A stretch of 64,000 nucleotides of DNA from Prosthecobacter sp. SYSU 5D2 (GTDB lineage: Bacteria > Verrucomicrobiota > Verrucomicrobiia > Verrucomicrobiales > Verrucomicrobiaceae), in the NCBI RefSeq assembly GCF_039655865.1, contig NZ_JBBYXL010000003.1, positions 310,001 through 374,000 on the forward strand, in the 5' to 3' direction. The notes beneath the pieces were generated by a model. It saw only the letters and a list, made by a program, of their open reading frames with translations, did not search any database and was not told where the DNA came from. Position 1 is the first letter of the stretch, and the number at the start of each line of letters is the position of its first letter. The position numbers and the translations under genes are program-made. This document shows positions 37,641-46,500 of this stretch, in pieces.

Positions 37641-37710
37641 GGCGCTGCCGAGGCAAGCGACTTGCGTCTTGCCTCTCGGAGTGCGGCAAAAGCGCTCAAG
37701 CGCAGTGCCT
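37641..37710. repeat. Compound hairpin region (REP-like), bidirectional terminator candidate
   Basis: GAGGCAAG (37650-37657) pairs with CTTGCCTC (37668-37675). GGAG at 37678-37681 then begins another imperfect hairpin (AGCGCTCAAGCGC region, about 37691-37703). The region lies between the convergent MFS (+) and pectate lyase-like (-) genes. The stems differ from the other repeats, but GGAG at a foot is shared. Confidence 0.5.
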
Positions 37711-37769
37711 CTTTTCTTTAAGGGCCCCTCACAACCTAACACCATGTGTGACCAAACGACACCTGCGTA

Positions 37770-39089
37770 TCACAAGCTGTTAAGCCACACTTCCAAATGG
37801 GTCCAGCCCTCTGGGCCCGCCACCTTGGCCCCGTCTCTCGCGTCCCGTTCATCCAGCCCGTGCGCTCTTTCCCAGGCATCGGGCAGGCCGTCACCATCCT
37901 GGTCTGGCAGGGGATCGCCTCCATTCAAAAGCGGCCACACATCCTCCTCCACAGTCACCCGCTGGCGGCCCGTCCCATCACGCACCCCGGCGATGATGCG
38001 TTCGTCCACCGCGTCACGCTGGGGTTTCACCGCCCCCGCATTTTCAAGCACCCGCTCATAAGTGACCCCCGCATCAGGACTCTCCGGCAGCGACTCAAAA
38101 TCCAGCGGCGTATCGCGCAGGATCAGCGTGCTGCCAGGATTCACCCGCAGCAGATCCGCCTGCGTCGTCAGGACTTGCTGCGGCTTATCCAGCCGGTTGC
38201 CTTCCATATAAAGTTCCGCCGTCGCCCCCTGGCTGATCGTAAACGCCTTGCCCCGTGAGGACGCCAGGGTATCCGCGCCCGGTTTGAGATAGTTGCCCAC
38301 ATAGTTCATGGCGATCCGTTCCCGCTCCGTGACCTTGCCTGTTCCCGTATAACCCGCCCCCGAATACCAGTTGAAGATCACATTGTGCCGGAAGTCCACT
38401 TGCGGTCCCCGCGACTCCTCGCGCCCCGCTTCTGCCTGGTATCCGCTCACTCTTGGATTACGGGCACGGTTGCTGGCGTATAGGTTGTTCAGAAAGGAAA
38501 TCCGGCCTTCATACGCCCCGATGATCGACCCCAAAGCATGGCTCGTCAGCGCCTCCGCGATGAGGCAATGCTGCACGGTCACACGGTCAGAATTGCGGGT
38601 GATTGAAAAGCATTCGTCCGTACTCCAGGTGGCCGAGCAGTGATCCATGATCACGTCCCTCACTGAGTACAGGCTGATGGCATCCATCTCTCCTGCCCCG
38701 GAAGTTTTGTCACCCGGGCGGCAGCGCAAATGACGGACAATGACATCATACGTCGGCCCGATTTGGAATTCCTGCCCCTTTAGGCAGATCCCGTCCCCCG
38801 GTGCCGTCTGCCCGGCGATCGTGATGAACGGATGACGGATGCGCAAAGGTGTCTTCAGTTCAATCGTGCCGGACACCCGAAAGATCACCGTGCGCGGTTC
38901 CTTCCGTTCCACCGCCGCCCTCAGGCTGCCAGGTCCGTCATCCTCCAGGTTCGTCACCGGGATGACGATCCCCCCGCGCCCACCCTTTGCCCATTTCCCT
39001 GCTCCTTCCGCCCCAGGGAAAGCAGGCGTGCCAGGCACCTCTGCCTCCAGCAGACCCGCCATCATAAAACAATAAAACCACAGTCTCAT
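37770..39089 (-). CDS. Exported pectate lyase-like protein (polysaccharide lyase family 1 fold)
   Basis: The 439-residue product has a short signal peptide (MRLWFYCFMMAGLLEA). The right-handed beta-helix core contains FPGAEGAGKWAKGGRGG and VTNLEDDGPGSLRAAV, the usual family 1 start. VRHLRCRPGDK, DVIMDHCSATWSTDECFSI and VQHCLIAEAL follow, with a DH and later arginine typical of the calcium and catalytic sites. The C-terminus DQDGDGLPDAWERAHGLD is a thrombospondin type 3-like calcium motif widespread in verrucomicrobial exports. It should act on pectin or a related uronic polymer, but activity is inferred. Confidence 0.85.
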   Translation of the reverse strand: MRLWFYCFMMAGLLEAEVPGTPAFPGAEGAGKWAKGGRGGIVIPVTNLEDDGPGSLRAAVERKEPRTVIFRVSGTIELKTPLRIRHPFITIAGQTAPGDGICLKGQEFQIGPTYDVIVRHLRCRPGDKTSGAGEMDAISLYSVRDVIMDHCSATWSTDECFSITRNSDRVTVQHCLIAEALTSHALGSIIGAYEGRISFLNNLYASNRARNPRVSGYQAEAGREESRGPQVDFRHNVIFNWYSGAGYTGTGKVTERERIAMNYVGNYLKPGADTLASSRGKAFTISQGATAELYMEGNRLDKPQQVLTTQADLLRVNPGSTLILRDTPLDFESLPESPDAGVTYERVLENAGAVKPQRDAVDERIIAGVRDGTGRQRVTVEEDVWPLLNGGDPLPDQDGDGLPDAWERAHGLDERDARDGAKVAGPEGWTHLEVWLNSL

Positions 39090-39120
39090 GAATGGCGGGA
39101 AAAGACTGAACTGGAGGGCT

Positions 39121-39525
39121 TCATTTCACGCCTGCACCCTTCTTAGTGCCCTTCTTGGCGATCTTCGTTGCAGCTTTCTTCACGGCCTTTTTAACCACCG
39201 CTTTCTTAGCTGGTGCCTGGGTCACTGCCGCCTTGGCCGTCGCCTTCTTCACTGGAACTTTCTTCTCCGCCTTCTTCGCAACTGGAGATTTCTTTGCGAC
39301 CTTCTTCGCTGCTTTCTTGGCCGCCGCTGCTTTGGCCCTCTTCTCCTCCTCCGTGCCCGTCACCAGGATGCCGATCCCTTCCACAACACCCGCCATCGTT
39401 CCAAGAACCGTCTGCACCATTTCCTCCGCCTTAGCCACCAACCCCGGCTCCTCAGAAACCGGTTTCACCAATGCAGGTGTTTTCTTTGCCTTCACACTCG
39501 ACTTCGACGGAGATTTTTTGGCCAT
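39121..39525 (-). CDS. Lysine/alanine-rich histone H1-like protein
   Basis: The ATG at 39525 gives 134 residues. The middle (EEPGLVAKAEEMVQTVLGTMAGVVEG, about 23-48) looks like one or two amphipathic helices. The rest is repeats of KKAAKK, AKKVAKK, VKKATAK and AKKAVVKKAVKK. Such tails bind DNA non-specifically in chlamydial Hc1, Bordetella BpH1 and Pseudomonas AlgP-type proteins. It probably helps compact the nucleoid. It lies between the pectate lyase-like gene and uvrC on the same strand. Low-complexity composition means homology cannot be claimed from sequence alone. Confidence 0.8.
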   Translation of the reverse strand: MAKKSPSKSSVKAKKTPALVKPVSEEPGLVAKAEEMVQTVLGTMAGVVEGIGILVTGTEEEKRAKAAAAKKAAKKVAKKSPVAKKAEKKVPVKKATAKAAVTQAPAKKAVVKKAVKKAATKIAKKGTKKGAGVK

Positions 39526-39623
39526 GCCCCATTCCACATCAAACCCGCCCCTGCATTCAAGCCAATTTTCAAACCGTCCCGACTCTCATTCTCATCCTGA
39601 TAAACGGCGAATCCCATTGAACC

Positions 39624-41294
39624 CTACCCCTCCCGTGACTTCAAAAAGTCCATGATGGTCTCCGCCAGTGTCGTGCTGATGCCCGGCACTGTGGCCACCT
39701 CCGCCGCCGTCGCCTTGCGCAGCCGCGCCACGGAGCCGAATTTTTTCAGCAGTGTCGCCTTTCGTGCCTGGCTCACGCCCGGGCAGTCATCCAGAAGGCT
39801 TTCCTCCACCCGCTTGCCTAACAAAAGTTGATGATAGCCGTTGGCCCAGCGGTGCGCTTCGTCGCGGATGCGCTGCAGCAGCTTCAGTGCGCCCGTTTCA
39901 TGCGGCAGCACCAGCGGGTCAGGCTCATGCGGGCGGTAGATTTCCTCCCGCTCTTTTGCCAGGCCAATGATGGGCAGATCCGCCAGGCCCAGGCGGTGCA
40001 GTTCTTTCATCGCCATGCCGAGCTGCCCCTTGCCGCCGTCCACGATGACCAGGTCTGGGAGGCGGATGAACTTCGTCTTTTTATCCTTCGTCACTGACGC
40101 CTTGGCAGCTGGTGGCATCTCATTCACCGCATCCGTTTCCGCCACCGCATCTCCCTCCAGTTCCACCACCTGCTCCAGCCGCCGCATCATCTCCAGCGGT
40201 GTCTCCTGGGAGAAGTCCGCCTCCTCCGCACCCATCACCTCCCGCCCTTCCAACAGAATGCGGGAGAACCGCCGCCGGATCACCTCCGCCATGCTGATGA
40301 AGTCATTCTGGCCGGTCACCGCGCGGATGCGGTAGCGCCGGTAGTTCGAGTTGTCCGGCACCCCATCCTTAAACCGCACCATGCTCGCCACACAGTGCGC
40401 CGTGCCGATGTTGGCGATGTCAAAGCACTCCATGACCAGCGGCGGCTTGCCCAGCCCCAGCGCATCTTGCAGCTCTTTCACGTCCGCCATCGGGTCCAGC
40501 GTGGACATCACGCGGATGCGGCTGCCACGCTGAAAGCTGCGCGTGGGGCTCAGCGTCTTGCGTAGATCCTCCACCATGTCGCGCAGTTCCGCCGCCTTCT
40601 CAAAGTCCAGCTTCATGGCCGCCTTCTGCATCTCCTCCTCCAGCAGCGCCACCAGGTCCTTCGTCCCCTTTCCATCCAGGAACGAGCAGGCCTGCTCCAT
40701 GCGCTGCCGGTATTCCTCAATCGTCACCCGCCCGATGCAGGGTGCTGAGCAGTTTTTGATGATGTCATTGGAGCAGTGCTTGTACGTCAGCTCATCCGGC
40801 CGGATCGGCTTGCACACCCGCAGGCCAAATTTCTTGTTCAGCCAGTTCAGCGTCGTCCGCAATGCGCCGGAATGGGCAAAGGGGCCGAAATAACGTGCCC
40901 CGTCGTCCCGCTTCATCCGCGTCAGGGTGAATTTAGGGAAGTCATCCTGCAGGTTCACTCGTACCATCAGGAAGCGTTTGTCATCGCGAAAGCTGATGTT
41001 GTACTTCGGCCGGAATTCCTTGATCAGCTTACCCTCGAGCAGCAGCGATTCCGGCTCATTGCGCACCTCATGGATGTCAAAATCCCAAATGCTCGCGATG
41101 AGTGCACGCGTCTTCCTGTCCACCAGCTTTGAGCGTGCCGGGGTGAAGTAATTCGACAGCCGCTTCCGCAGATCCCGCGCCTTTCCCACATAGATAACGC
41201 TGTTCAGCCGGTCCCGCATCACATACACCCCCGGCGTGTGGGGCACGTCGCGCAGCTTCGCCATCAAGTCAGGTTTGGATCGGGGGTCAGGCAC
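39624..41294 (-). CDS. uvrC: Excinuclease ABC subunit C
   Basis: UvrC makes both incisions in nucleotide excision repair. The 556-residue protein has the GIY-YIG endonuclease domain at the N-terminus (PGVYVMRDRLNSVIYVGKARDLRKRL). The UVR motif that binds UvrB is KAAMKLDFEKAAELRDMVEDL (about 220-240). It also has the RNase H-like endonuclease region (FDIANIGTAHCVASMVRFKDG, DLVIVDGGKGQLGMA) and two helix-hairpin-helix motifs at the C-terminus. The GTG at 41294 is preferred over the ATG at 41264 because it restores the helix that precedes PGVY in other UvrC proteins. The choice is uncertain. Confidence 0.94.
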   Translation of the reverse strand: MPDPRSKPDLMAKLRDVPHTPGVYVMRDRLNSVIYVGKARDLRKRLSNYFTPARSKLVDRKTRALIASIWDFDIHEVRNEPESLLLEGKLIKEFRPKYNISFRDDKRFLMVRVNLQDDFPKFTLTRMKRDDGARYFGPFAHSGALRTTLNWLNKKFGLRVCKPIRPDELTYKHCSNDIIKNCSAPCIGRVTIEEYRQRMEQACSFLDGKGTKDLVALLEEEMQKAAMKLDFEKAAELRDMVEDLRKTLSPTRSFQRGSRIRVMSTLDPMADVKELQDALGLGKPPLVMECFDIANIGTAHCVASMVRFKDGVPDNSNYRRYRIRAVTGQNDFISMAEVIRRRFSRILLEGREVMGAEEADFSQETPLEMMRRLEQVVELEGDAVAETDAVNEMPPAAKASVTKDKKTKFIRLPDLVIVDGGKGQLGMAMKELHRLGLADLPIIGLAKEREEIYRPHEPDPLVLPHETGALKLLQRIRDEAHRWANGYHQLLLGKRVEESLLDDCPGVSQARKATLLKKFGSVARLRKATAAEVATVPGISTTLAETIMDFLKSREG

Positions 41295-41602
41295 AGGGTT
41301 GGATGATGTACAAAATGGAACGTTTCCCTCCCTCCCGCAAGATGCGCTGAAAGTACGGTGGGCACTCCTGCCCGCCTCTTCCTGGAGCGCGCGCGTCCCG
41401 CGTGCCGTTTTCCGCGCCTCGCGGGAAACCGTTCCATGATCTGCTTCTTTGCTCCAAGCAAGCCCCTAGAACACCTTCATTCCACCGCATCCCTCAAAAC
41501 TGCCCCTCATACCCCCAGTTCGCCAGCCTGTACCGATTTCCTCCCGGATAAATCCCTCCCCCGTTCCTTGACCTGCCATCCCCTCCCCGCTATCACCTTC
41601 CC
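41295..41602. other. 308-base intergenic region with REP-like hairpins
   Basis: This gap lies between divergent uvrC (-) and the SMP-30 gene (+), so it must include both promoters. The only clear content is the repeat at 41353-41429. No small gene or further structure was seen in 41430-41602. Confidence 0.4.
41353..41429. repeat. REP-like element with three hairpins
   Basis: GTAC (41353-41356) precedes GTGGGCA-CTCC-TGCCCGC (41358-41375). GGAG (41384-41387) precedes GCGCGCG-TCC-CGCGTGC (41389-41405). A third stem, GTTTTCCGCG (41407-41416) with CGCGGGAAAC (41420-41429), has one mismatch. The first hairpin matches the element at 24421, and the second matches the one at 7847-7863. Confidence 0.7.
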
Positions 41603-42460
41603 ATGATCCAACCTGAAACTGTCGGCCAATACACTTCTGTCTGGGGCGAAGGCCCCCTTTGGGACGCCAACCGCAGCCGTCTGCTGTATGTGGACATCGA
41701 AACCCACAAGATCTTGGCTTTTGATCCCGCCACTGGCACAGAAAAGATCTGGGATGTCGGCCAGCGTGTCGGCACCGTCGTCGTCCGCGAGCAGGGCGGC
41801 CTGGTGTGGGCCGGGGACCAGGGTTTCTTTTTCCTGGACGAGGAAACCGGCGTCAGCACCCCCATCGCCGATCCTGAGCCCGATCTGCTGGACAACCGTT
41901 TCAACGACGGCAAGTGCGACCCCTTGGGACGCCTCTGGGCCGGGACCATCAACCTGAAGAAAGTCCAAAACGCCTCTCTCTATTGCCTCGATACCGACCT
42001 CACGGTCACCAAAAAATTCGGCCCCGTCACCAACTCCAACGGCATCATCTGGAGCGGTGATGGCCAGACGATGTTTTATATCGACACTCCGAGCAAAAAG
42101 GTTCGTGCCTTTGACTTTGACCTCACCACCGCCGGCATTAGCCACGCACGTGTCATCTGGGACACCAGCGACGACTCCAGCAGCCCGGACGGCATGACCA
42201 TTGACAGCGAAGACCGCCTCTGGATCGCCTTCTGCCACGGGGCCAAAGTTGTCTGCTTTGACCCCGCCTCCTCCAAGGTGGTAGAACAAATAGACTTCCC
42301 CTGCGTGGAAACAACCGCCTGCGCCTTCGGCGGCCCGGACCTGCGCGACCTTTACGTCACGACCGGTGTCAAAGGTGACCTCAAAGAAGACACCGCCGGC
42401 CGCCTCTTCGTCTGCCGTCCCGGTGCCCAGGGCGTGCCCAGCGTGGCCTTTGCCGGATAA
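41603..42460 (+). CDS. SMP-30/gluconolactonase family sugar lactonase
   Basis: This is a six-bladed propeller hydrolase that opens sugar lactones with one divalent metal. The 285 residues fit the family. The N-terminal GEGPLWDANRSRLLYVDIETHK provides the metal-binding Glu. DNRFNDGKCDPLGRLWAGTI (94-113), NSNGIIWSGDGQTMFYIDT and SSSPDGMTIDSEDRLWIA provide the Asn and Asp ligands. No signal peptide is visible, so it acts in the cytoplasm. It is followed after 8 bases by the prenyltransferase-fold gene. Confidence 0.92.
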   Translation: MIQPETVGQYTSVWGEGPLWDANRSRLLYVDIETHKILAFDPATGTEKIWDVGQRVGTVVVREQGGLVWAGDQGFFFLDEETGVSTPIADPEPDLLDNRFNDGKCDPLGRLWAGTINLKKVQNASLYCLDTDLTVTKKFGPVTNSNGIIWSGDGQTMFYIDTPSKKVRAFDFDLTTAGISHARVIWDTSDDSSSPDGMTIDSEDRLWIAFCHGAKVVCFDPASSKVVEQIDFPCVETTACAFGGPDLRDLYVTTGVKGDLKEDTAGRLFVCRPGAQGVPSVAFAG

Positions 42461-42468
42461 ACACGCGC

Positions 42469-43353
42469 ATGTCCTTCCGGCTCGAAATGCTCCAGGTCGC
42501 CCGGGTGGCTCCCAAGCTCCTGGGGGAATCCGCCGAACTGGTCACCGCCTTCCTTAACTCGCGCCAGCATCCCGGCGGCGGCTTCATGGACCGCGACGGC
42601 AAGCCGGACCTCTATTACACCGTTTTCGGCATGGAAGGCCTGATGGCTCTGCAAGCCACGGTTCCAGTGGATTTGATACGCCAATGGTTAGGCCACTATG
42701 GCGATGGCGAAGGCCTGGACTTCGTCCACCTCTGCTGCCTGGCCCGCTGCTGGGCCGGCATCGGCATAGACGGCTTCCCTGAAACCTCCCGCTGCCGCCT
42801 GGCCGCACGCATCGAAGCCTACCGCACCCCGGACGGCGGCTACCACCAGGCCCCCGGCCGCAAGAACGGCAGCGCCTACGGCTGCCTCATCGCCTGGGGC
42901 GGCTACCAGGACCTCGGCCTGCTGCCGCCGGATGCCATGAACATCGCCCTCTGCATGGACAGCCTGGAGACGCCCGATGGCGCGTGGTCCAACGAGCCCG
43001 GCATCCGCCTCGGCTCCACCACGGCCACCTCCGCCATGCTCTCCCTCTACCGCCACCTGCAGATGCCCGCTCCCCCGGCCAGTGTCGAGTGGCTGGTGCG
43101 CCAATGCCTGCCCGGCGGCGGGTTCCTGGCCATCCCCGGCGCCCCCATCCCGGACCTCCTCTCCACCGCCGTCGCCCTCCACGCTTTGTCGGGTAACGAC
43201 GCCGCCATCGAGCGCGTCCGCGAACCCTGCCTCGACTTTGTGGACAGCCTCTGGAGCGCCGAAGGCGGCTTCCACGGCAACTGGACCGACGACACGCTTG
43301 ACCCTGAATATACCTATTACGGCCTCCTGGCCTTGGGTCACCTGGCTTTATAA
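42469..43353 (+). CDS. Prenyltransferase/squalene-oxidase repeat protein (GGTase beta-like fold)
   Basis: The 294-residue protein consists of alpha/alpha-barrel repeats: HPGGGFMDRDGKPDLYYTVFGMEGLMAL, DGGYHQAPGRKNGSAYGCLIA, DGAWSNEPGIRLGSTTATSAMLSLY and EGGFHGNWTDDTLDPEYTYYGLLALG. This is the fold of protein prenyltransferase beta subunits and of squalene cyclases. Zinc-site and substrate residues cannot be assigned with confidence, and a bacterial protein prenyltransferase function should not be assumed. It is tightly linked to the lactonase gene. Confidence 0.8.
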   Translation: MSFRLEMLQVARVAPKLLGESAELVTAFLNSRQHPGGGFMDRDGKPDLYYTVFGMEGLMALQATVPVDLIRQWLGHYGDGEGLDFVHLCCLARCWAGIGIDGFPETSRCRLAARIEAYRTPDGGYHQAPGRKNGSAYGCLIAWGGYQDLGLLPPDAMNIALCMDSLETPDGAWSNEPGIRLGSTTATSAMLSLYRHLQMPAPPASVEWLVRQCLPGGGFLAIPGAPIPDLLSTAVALHALSGNDAAIERVREPCLDFVDSLWSAEGGFHGNWTDDTLDPEYTYYGLLALGHLAL

Positions 43354-43573
43354 AACAGGTGAATTAGCAGGCATCAGCCTCTTTCTGTGTCATTTATCGA
43401 ACCCTCGGTAAATAGATCGTTAACTGCCACAGGTAGATGCTTTAGCCATTCATAAACCTGTTTGGAGCATAGATAAGACAGTTGGGGGAGTTAGGAAATA
43501 GGGCCCAACCCCCGCCCATTTCCAACCCATCTCAGGAGTCCCGTTTCGCGGAATCCTGTCCCGCTGTCTGCCC
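43354..43573. promoter_or_regulatory. Leader region of the giant PEP-CTERM gene
   Basis: This 220-base, comparatively AT-rich gap precedes the 1952-codon gene. AAACAGGT (from 43353) and ACCTGTTT (about 43447-43454) are inverted copies. An imperfect hairpin (CAGGAGTCCCG with CGGAATCCTG, 43533-43558) lies just before the ATG. I did not find a convincing sigma-54 type promoter. Confidence 0.35.
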
Positions 43574-46500
43574 ATGACCAACCATTCCAATACCTGCGCT
43601 CATAGGCTGCGTTTCTCCGCGCATCTGCCCATCCTCTTCAGCTCCCTGCTTTCCATCTATCTGCTCCTCCCTCATGGCTCCTGTGCGCTGGAGATCAATC
43701 TTACCGCCACTGGCGACTGGCTAAACACTGCCAACTGGAGCAGCGGAACCCTCCCAGGAACGGCCGACCGGGCCAATGTCATCAATGGCCATACCGCCAC
43801 CCTTTCCGGTGATGGCGGCACTATCAATGCCTTGCGCATCGGCTTCGGCAGCAATGGCACCCTCATCATTGACGGAAGCGGCGGCGGAGCCCTCACCATC
43901 AATGACAGCAATGGCAACGGGGCGGATACCCTCATTGCCACAGCAGGAACCACCGGTCTTCTGCAAATCATCAATGGCGGCACGCTTGCTTCCAACAACG
44001 CCGGAGCGGATGGGGAGATCATCATTGGCCAAGGGACCGGCTCCTCCGGCACCCTCCTGCTGGATGAGGGCAGCATCACCGCAGCCAGAGGCTTTTACCT
44101 TGGCGAAGGCAGTCAAGACGCGACGGGCGAAGCCACCATAGGAGATGGCATCGGAACCGGCGATGCCATTCTAAATACCTCGGGCGGGAATTTGGAAGTG
44201 GGGAGCGCTGGCAGCGGCAAGCTCACGGTGAATGCCGATGCCCTCATCAACATCAATTCCAACAACATCGTCATTGCTCAAAGCCTCGGCTCATCGGGAG
44301 AAATGATTCTCAATGGCGGCACGGTCACCTTAAATGCCACCGGAGACATCAACATGAACTCCGGTGATTCCATCTTCACCATGAACGGTGGCAGCATCAA
44401 CGCCCGCGCGGTCAACATGACCAATCATGAACAGGCCAGTGCAGTCCTGAACCTGAATGGCGGCATGCTGACCACCAGCCAGGACATCACCGAAGGCCCC
44501 GGTACCACCAGCATTAACTATAACGGCAGCCAGCTCATCATTGAGGGAGGGGACATCAGCACCCGCTCCCTCCATGTCGGCACCGCACAAGCCCTGACCT
44601 CCTCGTTGGTCATGAACCTCACCTCCGCCGCCTCGGCGCAGGGAGATGTGCAAACCCAGACTTTCACCGTTGCTGCAGGCATGACGCTCGGCAGCGCCGG
44701 GGTGGACACCACGGTCAACATCAACAACGGCTTCCTGGATGTGCGCGCAGGTATCCGCGATGGTGGCAGCGTCACCGCTTTGAACGTCGGCACCGCAGGC
44801 ACTGCCGGACAACTCATCATCCAGGGCATCTCACCGGCAGTCTCAGTCAGTTCACAGCTCGACAGCTTCAGCCTTGGTGCCAACGGCACACTGACCGCCC
44901 GGCCCAATGCCTATGGCATCAATGCCATCCAGACGGCAGCCGCCAACCTCACCGGCGGCACCTTCGTGCTGGATGTCACGGCTTTTGGCGCAGCCACCAG
45001 CCTGCCTGCTTATGAATCCGTCTGGATCGGTGGGGATGGGGAATGGGGCGCTTCCCTCACCACCTGGGATGCCGGTCAGCCAGAAGGCTACACACTCACA
45101 GCAAACACCCAAATGACAGTGGTATCTTCCGCCACCCCCATCACGGGTGTCGTCACTCTGAGCACCCCCGGCTGGACTTTGGTGGACAATGGCAGCAGCA
45201 CCGGGACCGTCATCATCAGCAACGATGCCAGCCTCAGCGCAGGCCCCGTCCGGGCAGTGCTGGCCGGCAGCGACGGGACGGTCGCCCAAATCGTCCGCAA
45301 TACAGACCTCATCATCTCAAATTCCGTCAACTCCGGTTTCATCGGCTCCGCTTCAGCCGCCCATTTGGAAATCCTGGGAAGTGCCGGGCTGACCGTCAAT
45401 GCCGATGTTTATGTCGGCGGTGCCAGCCAGGGAACGGTTGACCAGTCTGGAAACATGACGGTGAATGGAAACCTCTACTTCGGCCAGAACCCGGCAGGCG
45501 GTGACCAGGGCGGCACTTGGAACTTATACAACGGAGTCACCTTGACCGTCACGGGCGATCTCCTGGAACGGGCGGTCAGCACCAGTAATGCCCAGCTTTA
45601 CATACGCGGCGGCACCCTGGATGTGGCGGGTGACATTACCGTCCAGCGGCTGGACCTGGGGGCTTTATCCGGCCAGAACAGCGTACTGGACATCAAAGAA
45701 GGGCAGACAGTCACCAGCACCGGCACCACCCAGATCGGTGCAGCCAGCCCGGGCATCGTCAATGTCACCCACGAGACCTCTGTTCTCCAGGCAGCAAATC
45801 TGACTTTGGGGGCTGGAAACGCCAACGGCAGCAGCCTCAATGTCAGCGCTGGACTGGCGGGCACCTTTAGCGGGAACCTGGTCGTTGGCAGCAATGGGGG
45901 AGGACAAAACCGGCCTAACCTAATCATCAGCGGCACCGGCACTGTCCATGTCTCCAACAGTGGAGACATCAACACAGTCAGCGGCAATGCCGATTTGGTC
46001 ATTAATGCGGCAATCCTCTCCACCATATCTCTCAGCCAGCAGGGTTCCCTCAGCATCGCCCGTGACTTTCTTCTTCATAATAACACCACGGCAAATCATC
46101 GCGCCCAGGTGATCATGGCGGACGAGGCCAGCCTTTCCATCAACCGGGACCTGAACTACCGCGACGGTACAAGCCAGGTGCTCGTACGCGGCGGCAGCCT
46201 GTCCGTGGGGCGGGACCTGTTGCTCGACAGCCCGGCAGCCGCTGGCAGTTCCCTGCGCATCGAAGGGGCGCTGGGCAGCCTCAGCATCACCCGCCATTTC
46301 ACCCATGCGGCAGGCAACCTCCTGAGCTTTGCCCCCCTTGGCGGCGGCCTCAGCACCATTCAGCTCACAGGAGCCAGCAGCATCGCGACGCTGGCCGGTG
46401 ACATTGAGGTGGACATCGCCTCCTTCACTGATGCCGCCACCGCCCTGGCTACCACCAGCATCTGGAACACGGGCAGCGGCACCTGGACCGGCAGTGATGC

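Noticed and set aside
41353-41429. CRISPR-like array in the uvrC/SMP-30 gap
   Set aside because: The repeats are palindromes with different stems and no regular spacers. They fit the REP-like family.
43354-43573. Sigma-54 promoter typical of PEP-CTERM/exosortase-linked genes
   Set aside because: No TGGCAC...TTGC pair with the right spacing could be found.
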